Of a DNA stretch of 64,000 bases, positions 20,311 to 29,313 are shown piece by piece. The translations under genes and the position numbers were made by a program. Numbering within the stretch: position 1 is the stretch's first letter; each line of letters opens with the position of its first letter. The stretch is from an uncultured Pedosphaera sp. GTDB lineage: Bacteria; Verrucomicrobiota; Verrucomicrobiia; Limisphaerales; Pedosphaeraceae. The stretch spans positions 22,974 to 86,973 of the forward strand of contig CAIXFN010000024.1 in NCBI GenBank assembly GCA_903918755.1, written 5' to 3'. The notes beneath the pieces are model-generated. The model was not told the origin of the DNA. It saw only the letters and a list, made by a program, of their open reading frames with translations, and made no database searches.

Positions 20311-20865
20311 GCGGCGCCCCCGGGTCCGGATTCTCGGTCGAAGATTCGGCAGCTCCGTTCGGGGCGGCATGTTCATCGCCATTGGCTTGTTCATGGAACA
20401 AGGTCCGGAGGAGCGGCACAAGGTATCCGTTTGCGAAGCGGGCCCCAAATTCAACCATCTTCCGAACCACCCTGGTTCTGAATGTTCGATGTGCCGCGGA
20501 ATCAATACCCCCTGAAAAACAACAAGGCCGGACTTTCGTCCGGCCTGATTGAAATGAGAACAAAGCTTTTAAATTCTTTGGTTAACTGGTGCGGCGCCGC
20601 AGACATACGCCATCAGACACACGCGAAACACTGCATTTTGCACTGTCAACAAGAACAGCATACCTCAGCCCCCGTTTCCCACCAGTCACCAGTACTGGGG
20701 ACACGATTGGGGACAGGGGGGGAAGTCGTAGCAAACCGGCGAGTTCCAACCCGAATTCCCGGAAAGCCGGATCCTCCGGTTCTTTTTGGTCCGATCCGCT
20801 GGTCCGGGCACCCCATAAAATTACGCTGACAACGTCCGGGAAATGGCTTTAAGTCATGCCGTTTT
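20311..20865. other. 555 bp intergenic region upstream of carB N-terminal half
   Basis: No convincing gene or RNA is seen. It contains one strong hairpin (listed separately) and, near 20690-20730, two copies of GGGGACA 13 bp apart (GGGGACACGATTGGGGACAG) next to a G7 run, a pattern sometimes seen at the edges of REP-type elements. A minus-strand frame (20264-20563) stays open for 99 codons but overlaps the SIMPL gene and lacks recognisable similarity. The carB promoter is presumably in the last 150 bp. Confidence 0.4.
20525..20546. terminator. GC-rich hairpin, possible terminator
   Basis: Perfect 9 bp stem AGGCCGGAC / GTCCGGCCT with a TTTC loop. On the minus strand the stem is followed by TGTTGTTTTT, fitting an intrinsic terminator in that direction, although no minus-strand gene lies upstream of it; on the plus strand the following bases are GATTGAAATG, a poor U-tract. 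It could end a plus-strand transcript from the SIMPL operon inefficiently, or a short unrecognised minus-strand RNA starting within 20547-20860. Confidence 0.45.
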
Positions 20866-22371
20866 ATGCCGAAGCGCACCGACATCCATTCCGTCCTCAT
20901 CATCGGCGCCGGGCCAATTATTATTGGCCAGGCGTGTGAGTTTGATTATTCCGGCACCCAGGCGTGCAAAGCTTTGCGGGAGGAAGGGTACCGGGTGGTG
21001 CTCGTGAATTCCAACCCGGCCACGATCATGACCGATCCGGAATTCGCCGACCGCACCTATATCGAGCCCATCACCCCGGAATGCGTCGAGAAAATCATCG
21101 TGCGGGAACTCGCCGAACTCCAACGCCTCGGCGCCACCGGCAAACTGGTGCTCCTGCCCACGCTGGGCGGTCAGACCGCGCTGAACACGGCCATGTCCCT
21201 GCACCGCTCCGGAGTATTGGAGAAACATGGCGTCGAAATGATTGGCGCCAATGCCCGGGCCATCGAGCGGGGGGAAGACCGCCAGATTTTCAAGGATTTG
21301 ATGATCGAAATCGGCCTGGATGTGCCGATCAGCGGCACGGCCCATAATCTGGCCGAAGCCCGGCAGGTCGCCGAACAGATCGGCCGGCTGCCCTTGATCA
21401 TTCGTCCGGCGTATACTCTGGGCGGCACCGGCGGGGGCATTGCCTACAATCGCGAGGAATTCGAGGAAATCGCCAAGCGCGGGATCGAGCTTTCCCCGGT
21501 TTCGGAAATTCTGGTGGAAGAATCACTGCTGGGTTGGAAGGAATATGAAATGGAAGTCATGCGCGACCGCGCGGACAACTGCGTCATCATCTGTTCCATT
21601 GAGAATTTTGATCCCATGGGCGTCCACACCGGTGATTCGATCACCGTGGCCCCCATCCAGACGCTCACGGACAAGGAGTACCAGATCATGCGGGACGCCT
21701 CCTTCGCCGTGATCCGTGAGATCGGCGTGGAAACCGGGGGGTCGAACATCCAGTTCGGCGTCAACCCGGACAATGGCCGCATGGTCATCATTGAGATGAA
21801 TCCCCGCGTGAGCCGCTCCAGCGCGCTGGCCTCCAAAGCCACCGGCTTTCCCATCGCCAAAATTGCCGCCAAACTGGCCGTGGGCTACCTGCTGGATGAA
21901 ATTCGCAACGACATCACCCGGGAAACGCCCGCCAGCTTCGAGCCCACGATCGATTACGTGGTCACGAAGATCCCACGCTTCGCGTTTGAGAAATTCCCGC
22001 AGGCCGATCCGACCCTGAACACCCAGATGAAGTCCGTCGGCGAGGCCATGGCCATCGGCCGGACCTTCAAGGAGTCCCTGCAAAAGTGCCTCCGGTCCCT
22101 GGAAATTGGTCGCAGCGGTTTGGGTGGCGACGGCAAACCCTGGCGCATCGGCAACGAAGTTTACGGCGATCGCGATATCCTCCCCCGGGATGTGATCACC
22201 CGGAAACTGAGCATCCCGAACGCCGAACGCATTTTCTTCATCCGCCACGCCTTGCGCGCCGGTTTCAGCCTGGAAGAAATCTTCCAGTTGACCAAGATCG
22301 ACCGCTGGTTCCTCACCCAACTCAAAGAAATTGTCGATTTTGAGGAGGAACTGGCCGCTTCGGTGAAATAA
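20866..22371 (+). CDS. carB: Carbamoyl-phosphate synthase large subunit, N-terminal half (split CarB)
   Basis: 501 residues, against about 1070 for a one-piece CarB. It starts with the canonical [20 protein letters not shown] and carries the carboxyphosphate ATP-grasp ([43 protein letters not shown]) and most of the oligomerisation domain, ending at [19 protein letters not shown]. The end is a clean stop at the domain boundary and the next gene is on the other strand, so this looks like a natural split like CarB1/CarB2 in some archaea and Aquifex rather than a frameshift. The C-terminal half (carbamate kinase-like ATP-grasp plus MGS allosteric domain) and CarA must lie elsewhere. The enzyme makes carbamoyl phosphate from glutamine, bicarbonate and 2 ATP for pyrimidines and arginine. 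Confidence 0.92.
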   Translation: MPKRTDIHSVLIIGAGPIIIGQACEFDYSGTQACKALREEGYRVVLVNSNPATIMTDPEFADRTYIEPITPECVEKIIVRELAELQRLGATGKLVLLPTLGGQTALNTAMSLHRSGVLEKHGVEMIGANARAIERGEDRQIFKDLMIEIGLDVPISGTAHNLAEARQVAEQIGRLPLIIRPAYTLGGTGGGIAYNREEFEEIAKRGIELSPVSEILVEESLLGWKEYEMEVMRDRADNCVIICSIENFDPMGVHTGDSITVAPIQTLTDKEYQIMRDASFAVIREIGVETGGSNIQFGVNPDNGRMVIIEMNPRVSRSSALASKATGFPIAKIAAKLAVGYLLDEIRNDITRETPASFEPTIDYVVTKIPRFAFEKFPQADPTLNTQMKSVGEAMAIGRTFKESLQKCLRSLEIGRSGLGGDGKPWRIGNEVYGDRDILPRDVITRKLSIPNAERIFFIRHALRAGFSLEEIFQLTKIDRWFLTQLKEIVDFEEELAASVK

Positions 22372-22372
22372 A

Positions 22373-23077
22373 CTAGCCGGGAAAATCGCGAACGGTTCTC
22401 ACCAGGGCCTGGACCCGGGCGGGCGAAAAATCCGAAAAAGTCCGGCTGATACCGGTCGCGACGAGGAAGCAGTCGGCCACCGGGAGATATTCCCGGACGT
22501 TTTCCACGGTGATGCCGCTGGCGATGGCGAGGGGGTGCGTGCCGAGCGCGGATTTGAGCCGCGCAATCTTTCCATAGGGAGCGGCCTGGCCGGTGCCCGG
22601 GCCGCTCGTGGTCACCACTTCCATGTAACGGCTGGCGGTGCGGGCCGCCGGTTCGAGATCCTCGACGGCGCGCTGGTATTTGAACGCCACCCCGCCGAAG
22701 TAAAGCCCGGTCCACCCGCTGTTCCGGCGCACGGCCTGGACGTAATCGGCGGCCACCTGCACTTTCAGCTGCTCTTCAATCAGGGCATTATCCACCCAGA
22801 CCCCATTGACGTTCTCCAACGGGAGCCGGAACACCTCATGCGGTTCCAATCCGAGACAGTTGATCCCGATCCACCAAGCACCGAAGCGTTTGCGGACCTC
22901 GGCCGCAATCGGCAGCAATTCTTCGGTCGAAATGGCATGGTTGATCAGAAAAATGCCGTCACTCCCGGCGTCCCGGGCGATCTGGGCATTGCGGAAGGAC
23001 TGCTCGGCCGACTCCGCGTGGATCACGGGCAGCACCACGTGTCGGTGTCCCGGAAAGGCAACCTGGAGCGCATTCAT
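22373..23077 (-). CDS. BtpA-like TIM-barrel protein
   Basis: 234 residues, cytoplasmic, no signal. The pattern GSDGIFLINHAIS, then WWIGINCLG, then TTSGPGTGQAA and finally PLAIASGITVENVREYL-ADCFLVATGIS is that of a (beta/alpha)8 barrel with a phosphate-binding end, closest to the BtpA family (named for a photosystem I assembly factor in cyanobacteria but widespread in non-phototrophs). The actual substrate in heterotrophs is unknown; a phosphorylated small molecule is likely from the GSG-type loop. The gene converges on the carB half with only 1 bp between stops. Assignment is by motif order only, so another phosphate-binding TIM-barrel family is possible. Confidence 0.55.
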   Translation of the reverse strand: MNALQVAFPGHRHVVLPVIHAESAEQSFRNAQIARDAGSDGIFLINHAISTEELLPIAAEVRKRFGAWWIGINCLGLEPHEVFRLPLENVNGVWVDNALIEEQLKVQVAADYVQAVRRNSGWTGLYFGGVAFKYQRAVEDLEPAARTASRYMEVVTTSGPGTGQAAPYGKIARLKSALGTHPLAIASGITVENVREYLPVADCFLVATGISRTFSDFSPARVQALVRTVRDFPG

Positions 23078-23096
23078 GGTGTGCGGCTGGTTCTAG

Positions 23097-23303
23097 TCAT
23101 TTAGCATTGCTGCCGGATCTGCTCCCGCATGTCAGTGGGAGGAAAACAGGCCGGGTGTCAACTTCAGCCAGTTGCGAGTCACGCACCAACCGTAGCGACA
23201 CCCAATACACCACATCGGTGTGCCGCGAAACAAGCACTGCAAAGGCGCGATCGGTTTCGTGGACTGCGTTTTCCCGCCACCCATCCATGTCAACCGCGGT
23301 CAT
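23097..23303 (-). pseudogene. Decayed ECF sigma factor, N-terminal remnant
   Basis: The minus-strand frame from an ATG at 23303 reads DRAFAVLVSRHTDVVYWVSL then RLVRDSQLAE, the typical start of region 2 of ECF sigma factors in this phylum (consensus: AFxxLVxRHxxxVYxxALRxxxDxxxAEDVTQxVF). Where intact proteins have AEDVTQAVF the frame reads AEVDTRPVF and then loses similarity, stopping after 68 residues; regions 2.4-4 are missing. It therefore looks like a truncated, frameshifted relic. It lies directly upstream of the BtpA-like gene and of the electron-transfer cluster on the other strand. Confidence 0.6.
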
Positions 23304-23619
23304 TCCGCTTACCCCTTGCGTGGCGGGGCCGCTATTCTGGCGACGTTTGTCGCCGCTGCCTCGCACTCTTGGTTTTTATCCCTTCCGGGCACGGCCATTC
23401 CTACTTCCGGCCGAACCACTTAAGTCCACCAGTTTTGCTGTGCTGCCCACAAAAAAGGCATTTTTCGCTCAATTCTTGGATGAATGTACTTTACTTTTTG
23501 GCCTGAATCTGGGCATATCAGTTCTGGTAAAGCCGGTTTAGATACGTTGTATTGGGAGAGCTTTGCTTTGCCCAGTGCGAAAAGGGTGTTGGGGTATTCG
23601 GGGAAAACAGAATCCGCGT
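23304..23619. other. Leader region of the electron-transfer cluster
   Basis: 316 bp with no supported gene; AT-richer after 23450 (AAAAAAGGCATTTTT and runs of CTTTA), consistent with a promoter region for the cytochrome operon. No exact -35/-10 pair or recognisable FNR, Fur or CRP-like operator palindrome was found by eye. A purine-rich GGGGAAAACAG ends 9 bp before the ATG at 23620 and may be the ribosome-binding site. Confidence 0.4.
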
Positions 23620-25479
23620 ATGAAAAATAAACGAAGTCCGTTCTTTGGGGTTCCGCCCATAATTGCTAGCGGCTTATTACTGGGATTTTCCCTGACCGCC
23701 TGGAGCGCCGATCCGCCGACCGCAGCCGCAGCCGCGGCGGGCAAGCCGATGAACGCCGATGCGGAGCATGCCAAGATTTTCGTCGAGAGCAAATATCCCT
23801 CCGCCGCGACCTGTCGCACGTGCCACCCCAACCATTATCGCGAATGGTCGGTTTCGGCGCACGCTTACGCGCAATTGAGCCCGGTGTTCAACGCCATGCA
23901 GGCCACGGTGACCAAGTTGACGGACGGCTCCAACGGCGATTTTTGCATCCGCTGTCACACCCAGGTCGGAATGAATTTGGGCGAATCGACCTACATGAGC
24001 AACATGGACCGGCATCCCACCTCGCGGGAGGGGATCACCTGCATTGTCTGCCACCGGCTCCAAAATGATTATGGCAAGGTGAGTGGCCGATTCGCTTTGG
24101 TGACCGGCGACATTTTGACCCCTGTTTACGGCCCGACGGGTGACACTGAACTCAAACGGGTGCTATCCCAGCCGGACGTTTATCGCGTGGTGACCAATTC
24201 GTCGGTCGCCGGCCGGAAAATCCATACGGAAATCAACAAATTTGAACCCTTACGCACCTCCGGCTTCTGCGGTTCCTGCCACGATGTCACCTTGATGAAC
24301 GGCTTTCGTCTTGAGGAAGCCTTCAGTTCCTTCAAGAACTCGCCGGCGGCGCACCGCGGTGAATCCTGCCAGGATTGCCACATGGGCCTGATTCCGGGCA
24401 AGAAATCCGGCTACGCCGAGGAACCCGCTGCCATCGTCGGCGGCATCCCGACCAAGCCCCGCCGGCGGACGAATCACATGTTTGCCGGACCCGACTATTC
24501 CGTCGTGAACAAAGGCTTTTTCCCGCACAACGACAAAGCGGCAGCGCTGGCCACCATGCGCGAATGGCTGACATTTGATGACGCGGCGGGTTGGGGCACC
24601 GACGCCTTTGAAAAGAAGGTTTCGAAAGATTACAAATTTCCGCCCCGCTGGTCTTCCGTGGACGATCGCTACGACGCGCGGGCCATCCTCAATGATCAAT
24701 ATGGTCTCCTGGCCGATATCCAGAAGCAGCGCCTGACCATCCTGCGCCAAGGTTATCAACTGGGCGATTTGGTGGTTCAACAAGCCAACGTCAAAGGTCT
24801 GAAGTTCAAGATTGAGGTGAAGAGCGGGACCGATGGTCATAATGTCCCCAGTGGGTTTGATGCCGAGCGCATCTCCTACATGCAAGTCTTTATCAAGGAC
24901 GCCACCGGCAAGGAAGTGTTCAAGTCGGGCGATCTCGATCCCAACGGCGATGTGCGCGACTTGCATTCCACCTATGTTCATGATGGCAAACTGCCGCTTG
25001 ATCCTTATCTCTTTTCCCTCCAATCCCGCTTTATCACCAGCAACGTGCGGGGTGGGGAGCGCGAACAGGTGCTCGCGGTGAATTATTCGGTGGACCCGCT
25101 GCCCTTCATCCGGCCCATGCCTTTCGCAATGAATTTCACCGGTCGTCCGGCGGGCGCCCGCATTCAACGGCGGGGCTTGGAATCCCTGAGCAGCCGCTGG
25201 GCGGAATACAAGGTCAAGAGCTCGGAACTGACCGGCACCGGGCCCTACAAGGTGCGGATCCGTTTCCTGGCCGGCATGGTTCCCGTGAATTTGATCACGG
25301 AAATCAAGGTCGCGGGCTTCGATTACAACATGTCGCCCCGGGACATCGCCGACGCCGTCAAGAACGGCCACTCGCTCTTGTACGACAAGGAAATCATGCT
25401 GCAACTCGACGGTAATAAGCCCACCATCAACCTTGCCACCCTGGCCGACGTACCCGCCCCCAGCTATGCTCAAAAATAA
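23620..25479 (+). CDS. Periplasmic pentaheme c-type cytochrome
   Basis: 619 residues from ATG 23620, preceded by a purine-rich site and opening on a signal peptide (IIASGLLLGFSLTAWSA). Five CXXCH heme sites are present (CRTCH, CIRCH, CIVCH, CGSCH, CQDCH), all in residues ~65-265, arranged like cytochrome c554/NrfA-related multiheme domains. The remainder (~330-619) has no heme motif and looks like a beta-rich accessory domain (GHNVPSGFDAERISYMQVF). It is the first gene of a seven-gene plus-strand cluster and overlaps the next start by 14 bp. Role by inference: periplasmic electron relay or a terminal reductase/oxidase for a small substrate. Which it is depends on distal heme ligands, which cannot be decided here. 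Confidence 0.88.
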   Translation: MKNKRSPFFGVPPIIASGLLLGFSLTAWSADPPTAAAAAAGKPMNADAEHAKIFVESKYPSAATCRTCHPNHYREWSVSAHAYAQLSPVFNAMQATVTKLTDGSNGDFCIRCHTQVGMNLGESTYMSNMDRHPTSREGITCIVCHRLQNDYGKVSGRFALVTGDILTPVYGPTGDTELKRVLSQPDVYRVVTNSSVAGRKIHTEINKFEPLRTSGFCGSCHDVTLMNGFRLEEAFSSFKNSPAAHRGESCQDCHMGLIPGKKSGYAEEPAAIVGGIPTKPRRRTNHMFAGPDYSVVNKGFFPHNDKAAALATMREWLTFDDAAGWGTDAFEKKVSKDYKFPPRWSSVDDRYDARAILNDQYGLLADIQKQRLTILRQGYQLGDLVVQQANVKGLKFKIEVKSGTDGHNVPSGFDAERISYMQVFIKDATGKEVFKSGDLDPNGDVRDLHSTYVHDGKLPLDPYLFSLQSRFITSNVRGGEREQVLAVNYSVDPLPFIRPMPFAMNFTGRPAGARIQRRGLESLSSRWAEYKVKSSELTGTGPYKVRIRFLAGMVPVNLITEIKVAGFDYNMSPRDIADAVKNGHSLLYDKEIMLQLDGNKPTINLATLADVPAPSYAQK

Positions 25480-26914
25480 TGCCTTCCGGAAACACGTCAC
25501 AGGCTGCGGGATCGCGATTGCCTTCGGATTAGCCCTGCCGGGAACTTTCGCGGCGGGAACCAATGATACCTCCCGCTTTTCGGACCAGCCGGCGCCCCTG
25601 GCACTGGATACTTTTCCGCAACGACCGCCCCCGCTGATCGAATTGGGCGACAAGTTCTTGGGGAACGGCAATCTCCAGAAGGGGATTACTTTGCCGACGG
25701 GCGAGGTGATTTCCCCCAATTTCTGGGTGTTTGGCAACCTGCGCTCGGCCGTACAAACCTTCGATACCGGCGCGGCCGCGCCGAGCCGCACCACGGAATG
25801 GGCCAATCGGCTGGATATTTTTGGCAATTTGCAGTTCTCGGCGACCGAGCGCATTCTGGTGGGCTGGCGTCCCGTGGACCGGGTGCTGAACAACGGTTCC
25901 AGCGCATTCAGCGGCTACCGCTTCGAACCGACGGCCACCCGCGGGCTGCAGGATGCGTTTAGCGCCACGCCCCGTACCTTATTCTTCGAGGGCGAATTCG
26001 GGGAGATGTTTCCCAAGCTGGACGGCCACGACAAAAGGAATCTGGATTATGGTTTCGCAGTAGGCCGGCAACCGCTCACGCTGCAAGATGGTCTGCTCGC
26101 CAATGACAACAGTGTCGATATGGTGAGCGTCACCCGTAACGCGATCCTGATCCCGGGAGGCTCCACACTTCGGATTTCCGGGCTGGCGGGCTGGAGCCAG
26201 TTGGAACGTCCGGACTACTCGACCCTCGCCCTGGCCAATACCCCTGACCATCGCGCCCTTTTATTTGGTCTGGATGCGGCGGCGGATTTCCCGGTCAGCA
26301 CCCTGGAGGGTGACCTCCTTTATGAAAATTCCGGAGCGCGGGGCAGCGCCTTCTTTGCCGGCTTGGGCTCCATCCAACGCATCGGAAAATTTAATACCGC
26401 TTTCAGGGTGAACAATTCGGTCGCGATTGATGGCAACAGCCCGCGCGTTACCAGCGGCACCTTGCTGACCGCCCAAATCTCCTACACCCTGCCGGGGTCG
26501 GCCGACTTGGTATACCTCGATGGTTTTTGGGGCATTGACCGCTTTAGCTCCGCAGCGCGCGACCCCTCCGCCGGCGGTCCGTTGGGTAATGTCGGGATCT
26601 TGAATGCCGCCGTGGGTCTTGGTCAATATGGCGCGCCCCTCAGCAATCAGGCGGACAACGCCGCTGGTGGTGCCCTGGGTTATCAAATGTTTTTCGGCGA
26701 ACTGCGGCGCCAGCAATTGATCCTGGAACTCGGCGGACGCGCGCCGACCCAATCGCCCCAGGTTTTGCGCCAGCACGCGGCAGGCGGCATTGGGGTCCGT
26801 TATCAACAGGCCTTCGGGCGCCGGTTCGTGCTGGTGCTCGACACCTTTGGGGTGGAGCGGGATTCCAGTGACGCCGCGGTGGGCGGCCGAATCGAAATCC
26901 TTACCAAGTTTTAG
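25466..26914 (+). CDS. Predicted outer-membrane beta-barrel protein
   Basis: 482 residues from ATG 25466, overlapping the pentaheme stop by 14 bp. A signal peptide (CGIAIAFGLALPGTFAAG) is followed by alternating amphipathic strands (for example RILVGWRPVDRVL, STLRISGLAGWSQLE, NTAFRVNNSVAIDGN) and a C-terminal strand ending GGRIEILTKF, with the terminal Phe expected of BAM substrates. No heme motif. No named porin family is recognised. Sitting between a pentaheme and a membrane oxidoreductase gene, it may be the outer-membrane channel that houses or docks a cytochrome, as porins do in porin-cytochrome conduits; this is inference from context and topology. It could alternatively be a substrate porin. 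Confidence 0.65.
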   Translation: MLKNNAFRKHVTGCGIAIAFGLALPGTFAAGTNDTSRFSDQPAPLALDTFPQRPPPLIELGDKFLGNGNLQKGITLPTGEVISPNFWVFGNLRSAVQTFDTGAAAPSRTTEWANRLDIFGNLQFSATERILVGWRPVDRVLNNGSSAFSGYRFEPTATRGLQDAFSATPRTLFFEGEFGEMFPKLDGHDKRNLDYGFAVGRQPLTLQDGLLANDNSVDMVSVTRNAILIPGGSTLRISGLAGWSQLERPDYSTLALANTPDHRALLFGLDAAADFPVSTLEGDLLYENSGARGSAFFAGLGSIQRIGKFNTAFRVNNSVAIDGNSPRVTSGTLLTAQISYTLPGSADLVYLDGFWGIDRFSSAARDPSAGGPLGNVGILNAAVGLGQYGAPLSNQADNAAGGALGYQMFFGELRRQQLILELGGRAPTQSPQVLRQHAAGGIGVRYQQAFGRRFVLVLDTFGVERDSSDAAVGGRIEILTKF

Positions 26915-26922
26915 CCCGCCAA

Positions 26923-28182
26923 ATGGATCTCGCCAAAATAATCAGCCTGTCCGGAGTAGTCCTGTTTCTTTTGGTGACGGTTAACTTGGCCCTCCTGCTT
27001 TTGACCACCCTGCGCCGCGCCATGGCGCTCGGTGAGCAGCGGCGACTGGACGGCGAATGGTTTTCCGAGCGGCTCGCCCTTGCCCGACTGCAACTCAAGC
27101 GCCAGGAAAATGCCGGCTCCTGGAACGGGAACCGCAAATTTGAGATCAGCCGGATCGTCAAGGAATCGGTAGATGCCTCGTCGTTCTACCTGGTGCCGCA
27201 CGACAAGAAACCGCTGCCTTCATTTCTTCCCGGCCAGTTCCTGACCTTTGAGATCGATGTGCCGGGCCAGCGGAAGCGCGTCGTGCGCTGTTATTCGCTT
27301 TCCGACCGTCCGCGGCCGGACTACTACCGCGTCACGATCAAACGAGTTCCCGCCCCCACCGCCGTGCCGGCCGCCAAGCCAGGACTGGTGTCGAACCATT
27401 TCCATACAGCATTCAAAGTGGGCGACATTCTGGATGTGAAAGCTCCCGGCGGTGGCTTTTTCCTGGACACGAGCCGCCTCACTCCGGTCGTCCTGCTGGC
27501 CGGTGGCGTGGGTATCACCCCCATCATGAGTATGGTCAACGAAATCATGGCGGTGACGCCGCAACGCGAGATCTGGCTCTTTCTTGGGGTGCGGAACGGT
27601 TCGGAACATTTGATGAAAGAGCCGTTGGAGCAATTGGCCCGCACCAATGATCGGTTGCGGCTGCACGTCTCCTATTCGCAACCGGCCGCCACCGACGCCC
27701 AAGGCCGGGATTATCATCATGCCGGCCGACTGGACATCAGCCTGCTGCGGGAGAAATTGCCCGCCAATAATTTCGATTATTTCATGTGCGGTCCCGGTCC
27801 CATGATGGCTGATCTCAACGAAGGCTTGCTTGCCTGGGGCGTCCCCGAAGAGAGCATCCATTTGGAGGCTTTCGGCCCGGCCAGCGTCAAGCGTACTGCC
27901 CCGCCGACCGGCGAGCCCGCCAGTCCGCAGCTCAAAGTGAGTTTTTCCCGGACCAAAAAGGACGCCGCTTGGGATGGGCAGGCAGAAAGCCTGCTGGACC
28001 TGGCTTTGGCGGAGGGTGTGCCGATTGCCTATGGTTGCCGAGCCGGGAATTGTGGAACTTGCAAGACGGCCATCAAATCCGGCAAGGCGAAGCATCGCAA
28101 AAAACCCGGTTGTGAGGTTGAAGCCGGGACTTGTCTTACCTGCATCGCCCTCCCGGAATCCGATCTTTCCCTCGATGCGTGA
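26923..28182 (+). CDS. Membrane-anchored NAD(P)H:acceptor oxidoreductase (FAD + 2Fe-2S, NqrF-like)
   Basis: 419 residues. A single N-terminal membrane helix (~8-28) precedes a ferredoxin-reductase module: FAD-binding RCYSLS (~122), NAD(P)-binding GGVGITPIMSM (~194) and CGPGPMM (~288). A plant-type [2Fe-2S] ferredoxin domain follows at the C-terminus (GCRAGNCGTC at ~372-381 plus the distal Cys in GTCLTC at ~405). Domain order is reductase then ferredoxin, unlike NqrF where ferredoxin comes first, so it is closer to phenol hydroxylase/flavohemoglobin-type reductases with an added anchor. It would oxidise cytoplasmic NAD(P)H and pass single electrons to the membrane partners in this cluster. It starts 8 bp after the barrel gene. 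Confidence 0.88.
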   Translation: MDLAKIISLSGVVLFLLVTVNLALLLLTTLRRAMALGEQRRLDGEWFSERLALARLQLKRQENAGSWNGNRKFEISRIVKESVDASSFYLVPHDKKPLPSFLPGQFLTFEIDVPGQRKRVVRCYSLSDRPRPDYYRVTIKRVPAPTAVPAAKPGLVSNHFHTAFKVGDILDVKAPGGGFFLDTSRLTPVVLLAGGVGITPIMSMVNEIMAVTPQREIWLFLGVRNGSEHLMKEPLEQLARTNDRLRLHVSYSQPAATDAQGRDYHHAGRLDISLLREKLPANNFDYFMCGPGPMMADLNEGLLAWGVPEESIHLEAFGPASVKRTAPPTGEPASPQLKVSFSRTKKDAAWDGQAESLLDLALAEGVPIAYGCRAGNCGTCKTAIKSGKAKHRKKPGCEVEAGTCLTCIALPESDLSLDA

Positions 28183-28218
28183 TATGGCTTGAGAACTCGG
28201 CAAAGCAAAAACTCCTAT

Positions 28219-29220
28219 ATGAAAAGAAAGATTCAATCCCCACTCTGGTTCCTGAACGGCTGCCTGGTGCCCGTGCTCGCGCTCTGCCTGGCGCCGGCGG
28301 TGGGCGCGGCAGATACCAATTATCACGCGGATCCGGCAAAAATCATGGGGGCGGAGAATTGCAATGAGTGCCATGCGCCCATGGTGGAGGCGTGGAAACT
28401 GACCCATCATTTCGACACTTTTACTTCCATGCACCGTCGCCCGGAAGCGCGCGACATTTCGACCAAAATGGGGATTCGCCGGATCAAGGATGAAAGCCTT
28501 TGCCTCAAATGCCATTATACCGACAAGGCGGATGACGAAGGCAAAGTCACGGCCATTTCCGGCATTTCCTGCGAGTCCTGCCACAGCGCGGCGAAGGACT
28601 GGATCAAGGTCCACAATACCAAGGACGATCCCGATCGCCTGGCCAAAGCCGAGAAACTGGGAATGCTGCGGGCCATCAATTATTACCACGTCGCCGCGAA
28701 CTGCTTTTCCTGCCACACGGTCCCCGAGGAGAAACTCGTAAATGTGGGCGGGCACAAGGCCGGGAGCGATTTTGAACTGGTCTCCTGGCTTTCGGGCGAA
28801 GTGCGGCATAACCTGCAAAAGTCCGCAGGCAAGATCAACGAGGAAATCCCCGCCGAACGCCGTCGGATGTTGTATATCAGCGGCCGGGCCCTGGACCTGG
28901 AATTCAGCCTGCGCGCCCTGGCCAAAGCCACCGAGGAAGGGTTGTATTCCAAAGCCATGGTGGCCCGGGTCAACCTTTCCAAATCACAGTTGGAAGCCAT
29001 CGCCAAAGCCGCGGATCTCGCCGAGGTAAAGAAAATTGTGGCCGCCGTGGATGCCGCCGAGTTGAAACCCGCCAACGCCGGCCCGCTGGGCAAAATGGCG
29101 GACGCGATCAGCGAAATCAGCAGCGCGCTGGCCAAATCCCAGGATGGCACCAAACTGGCCGCCATCGATGCCTTGATTCCGGGGCCGGACAAATTCAAGG
29201 GAACGGCCTACAAGCCCTGA
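28219..29220 (+). CDS. Tetraheme cytochrome c554-type protein
   Basis: 333 residues from ATG 28219, which opens on a signal peptide ending VGAAD; upstream in-frame codons lack signal character. Four CXXCH sites (CNECH, CLKCH, CESCH, CFSCH) lie in residues ~45-175, with the spacing and flanking pattern of cytochrome c554 (ENCNECH at the first site, then ISCESCHSAAKDW). After the heme domain comes an Ala/Lys-rich helical region (~200-333) without hemes. In nitrifiers c554 relays electrons from hydroxylamine oxidoreductase; no HAO-like gene is seen here, so only the fold, not that pathway, is implied. Likely the soluble shuttle between inner-membrane and outer-membrane parts of this cluster. Confidence 0.87.
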   Translation: MKRKIQSPLWFLNGCLVPVLALCLAPAVGAADTNYHADPAKIMGAENCNECHAPMVEAWKLTHHFDTFTSMHRRPEARDISTKMGIRRIKDESLCLKCHYTDKADDEGKVTAISGISCESCHSAAKDWIKVHNTKDDPDRLAKAEKLGMLRAINYYHVAANCFSCHTVPEEKLVNVGGHKAGSDFELVSWLSGEVRHNLQKSAGKINEEIPAERRRMLYISGRALDLEFSLRALAKATEEGLYSKAMVARVNLSKSQLEAIAKAADLAEVKKIVAAVDAAELKPANAGPLGKMADAISEISSALAKSQDGTKLAAIDALIPGPDKFKGTAYKP

Positions 29221-29313
29221 GCTTGTCCCTGATCCGGTGGTGGGAGGTCGCGCCCGGCGCCTCCTCCATCCGGCATCGCACTGCGGCCTGACCGGCCGCC
29301 CAACTTTTTGGCC

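Noticed and set aside
20264..20563. 99-codon minus-strand frame in the intergenic region before carB
   Set aside because: Overlaps the SIMPL gene end, crosses a terminator-like hairpin at its start and has no recognisable similarity.
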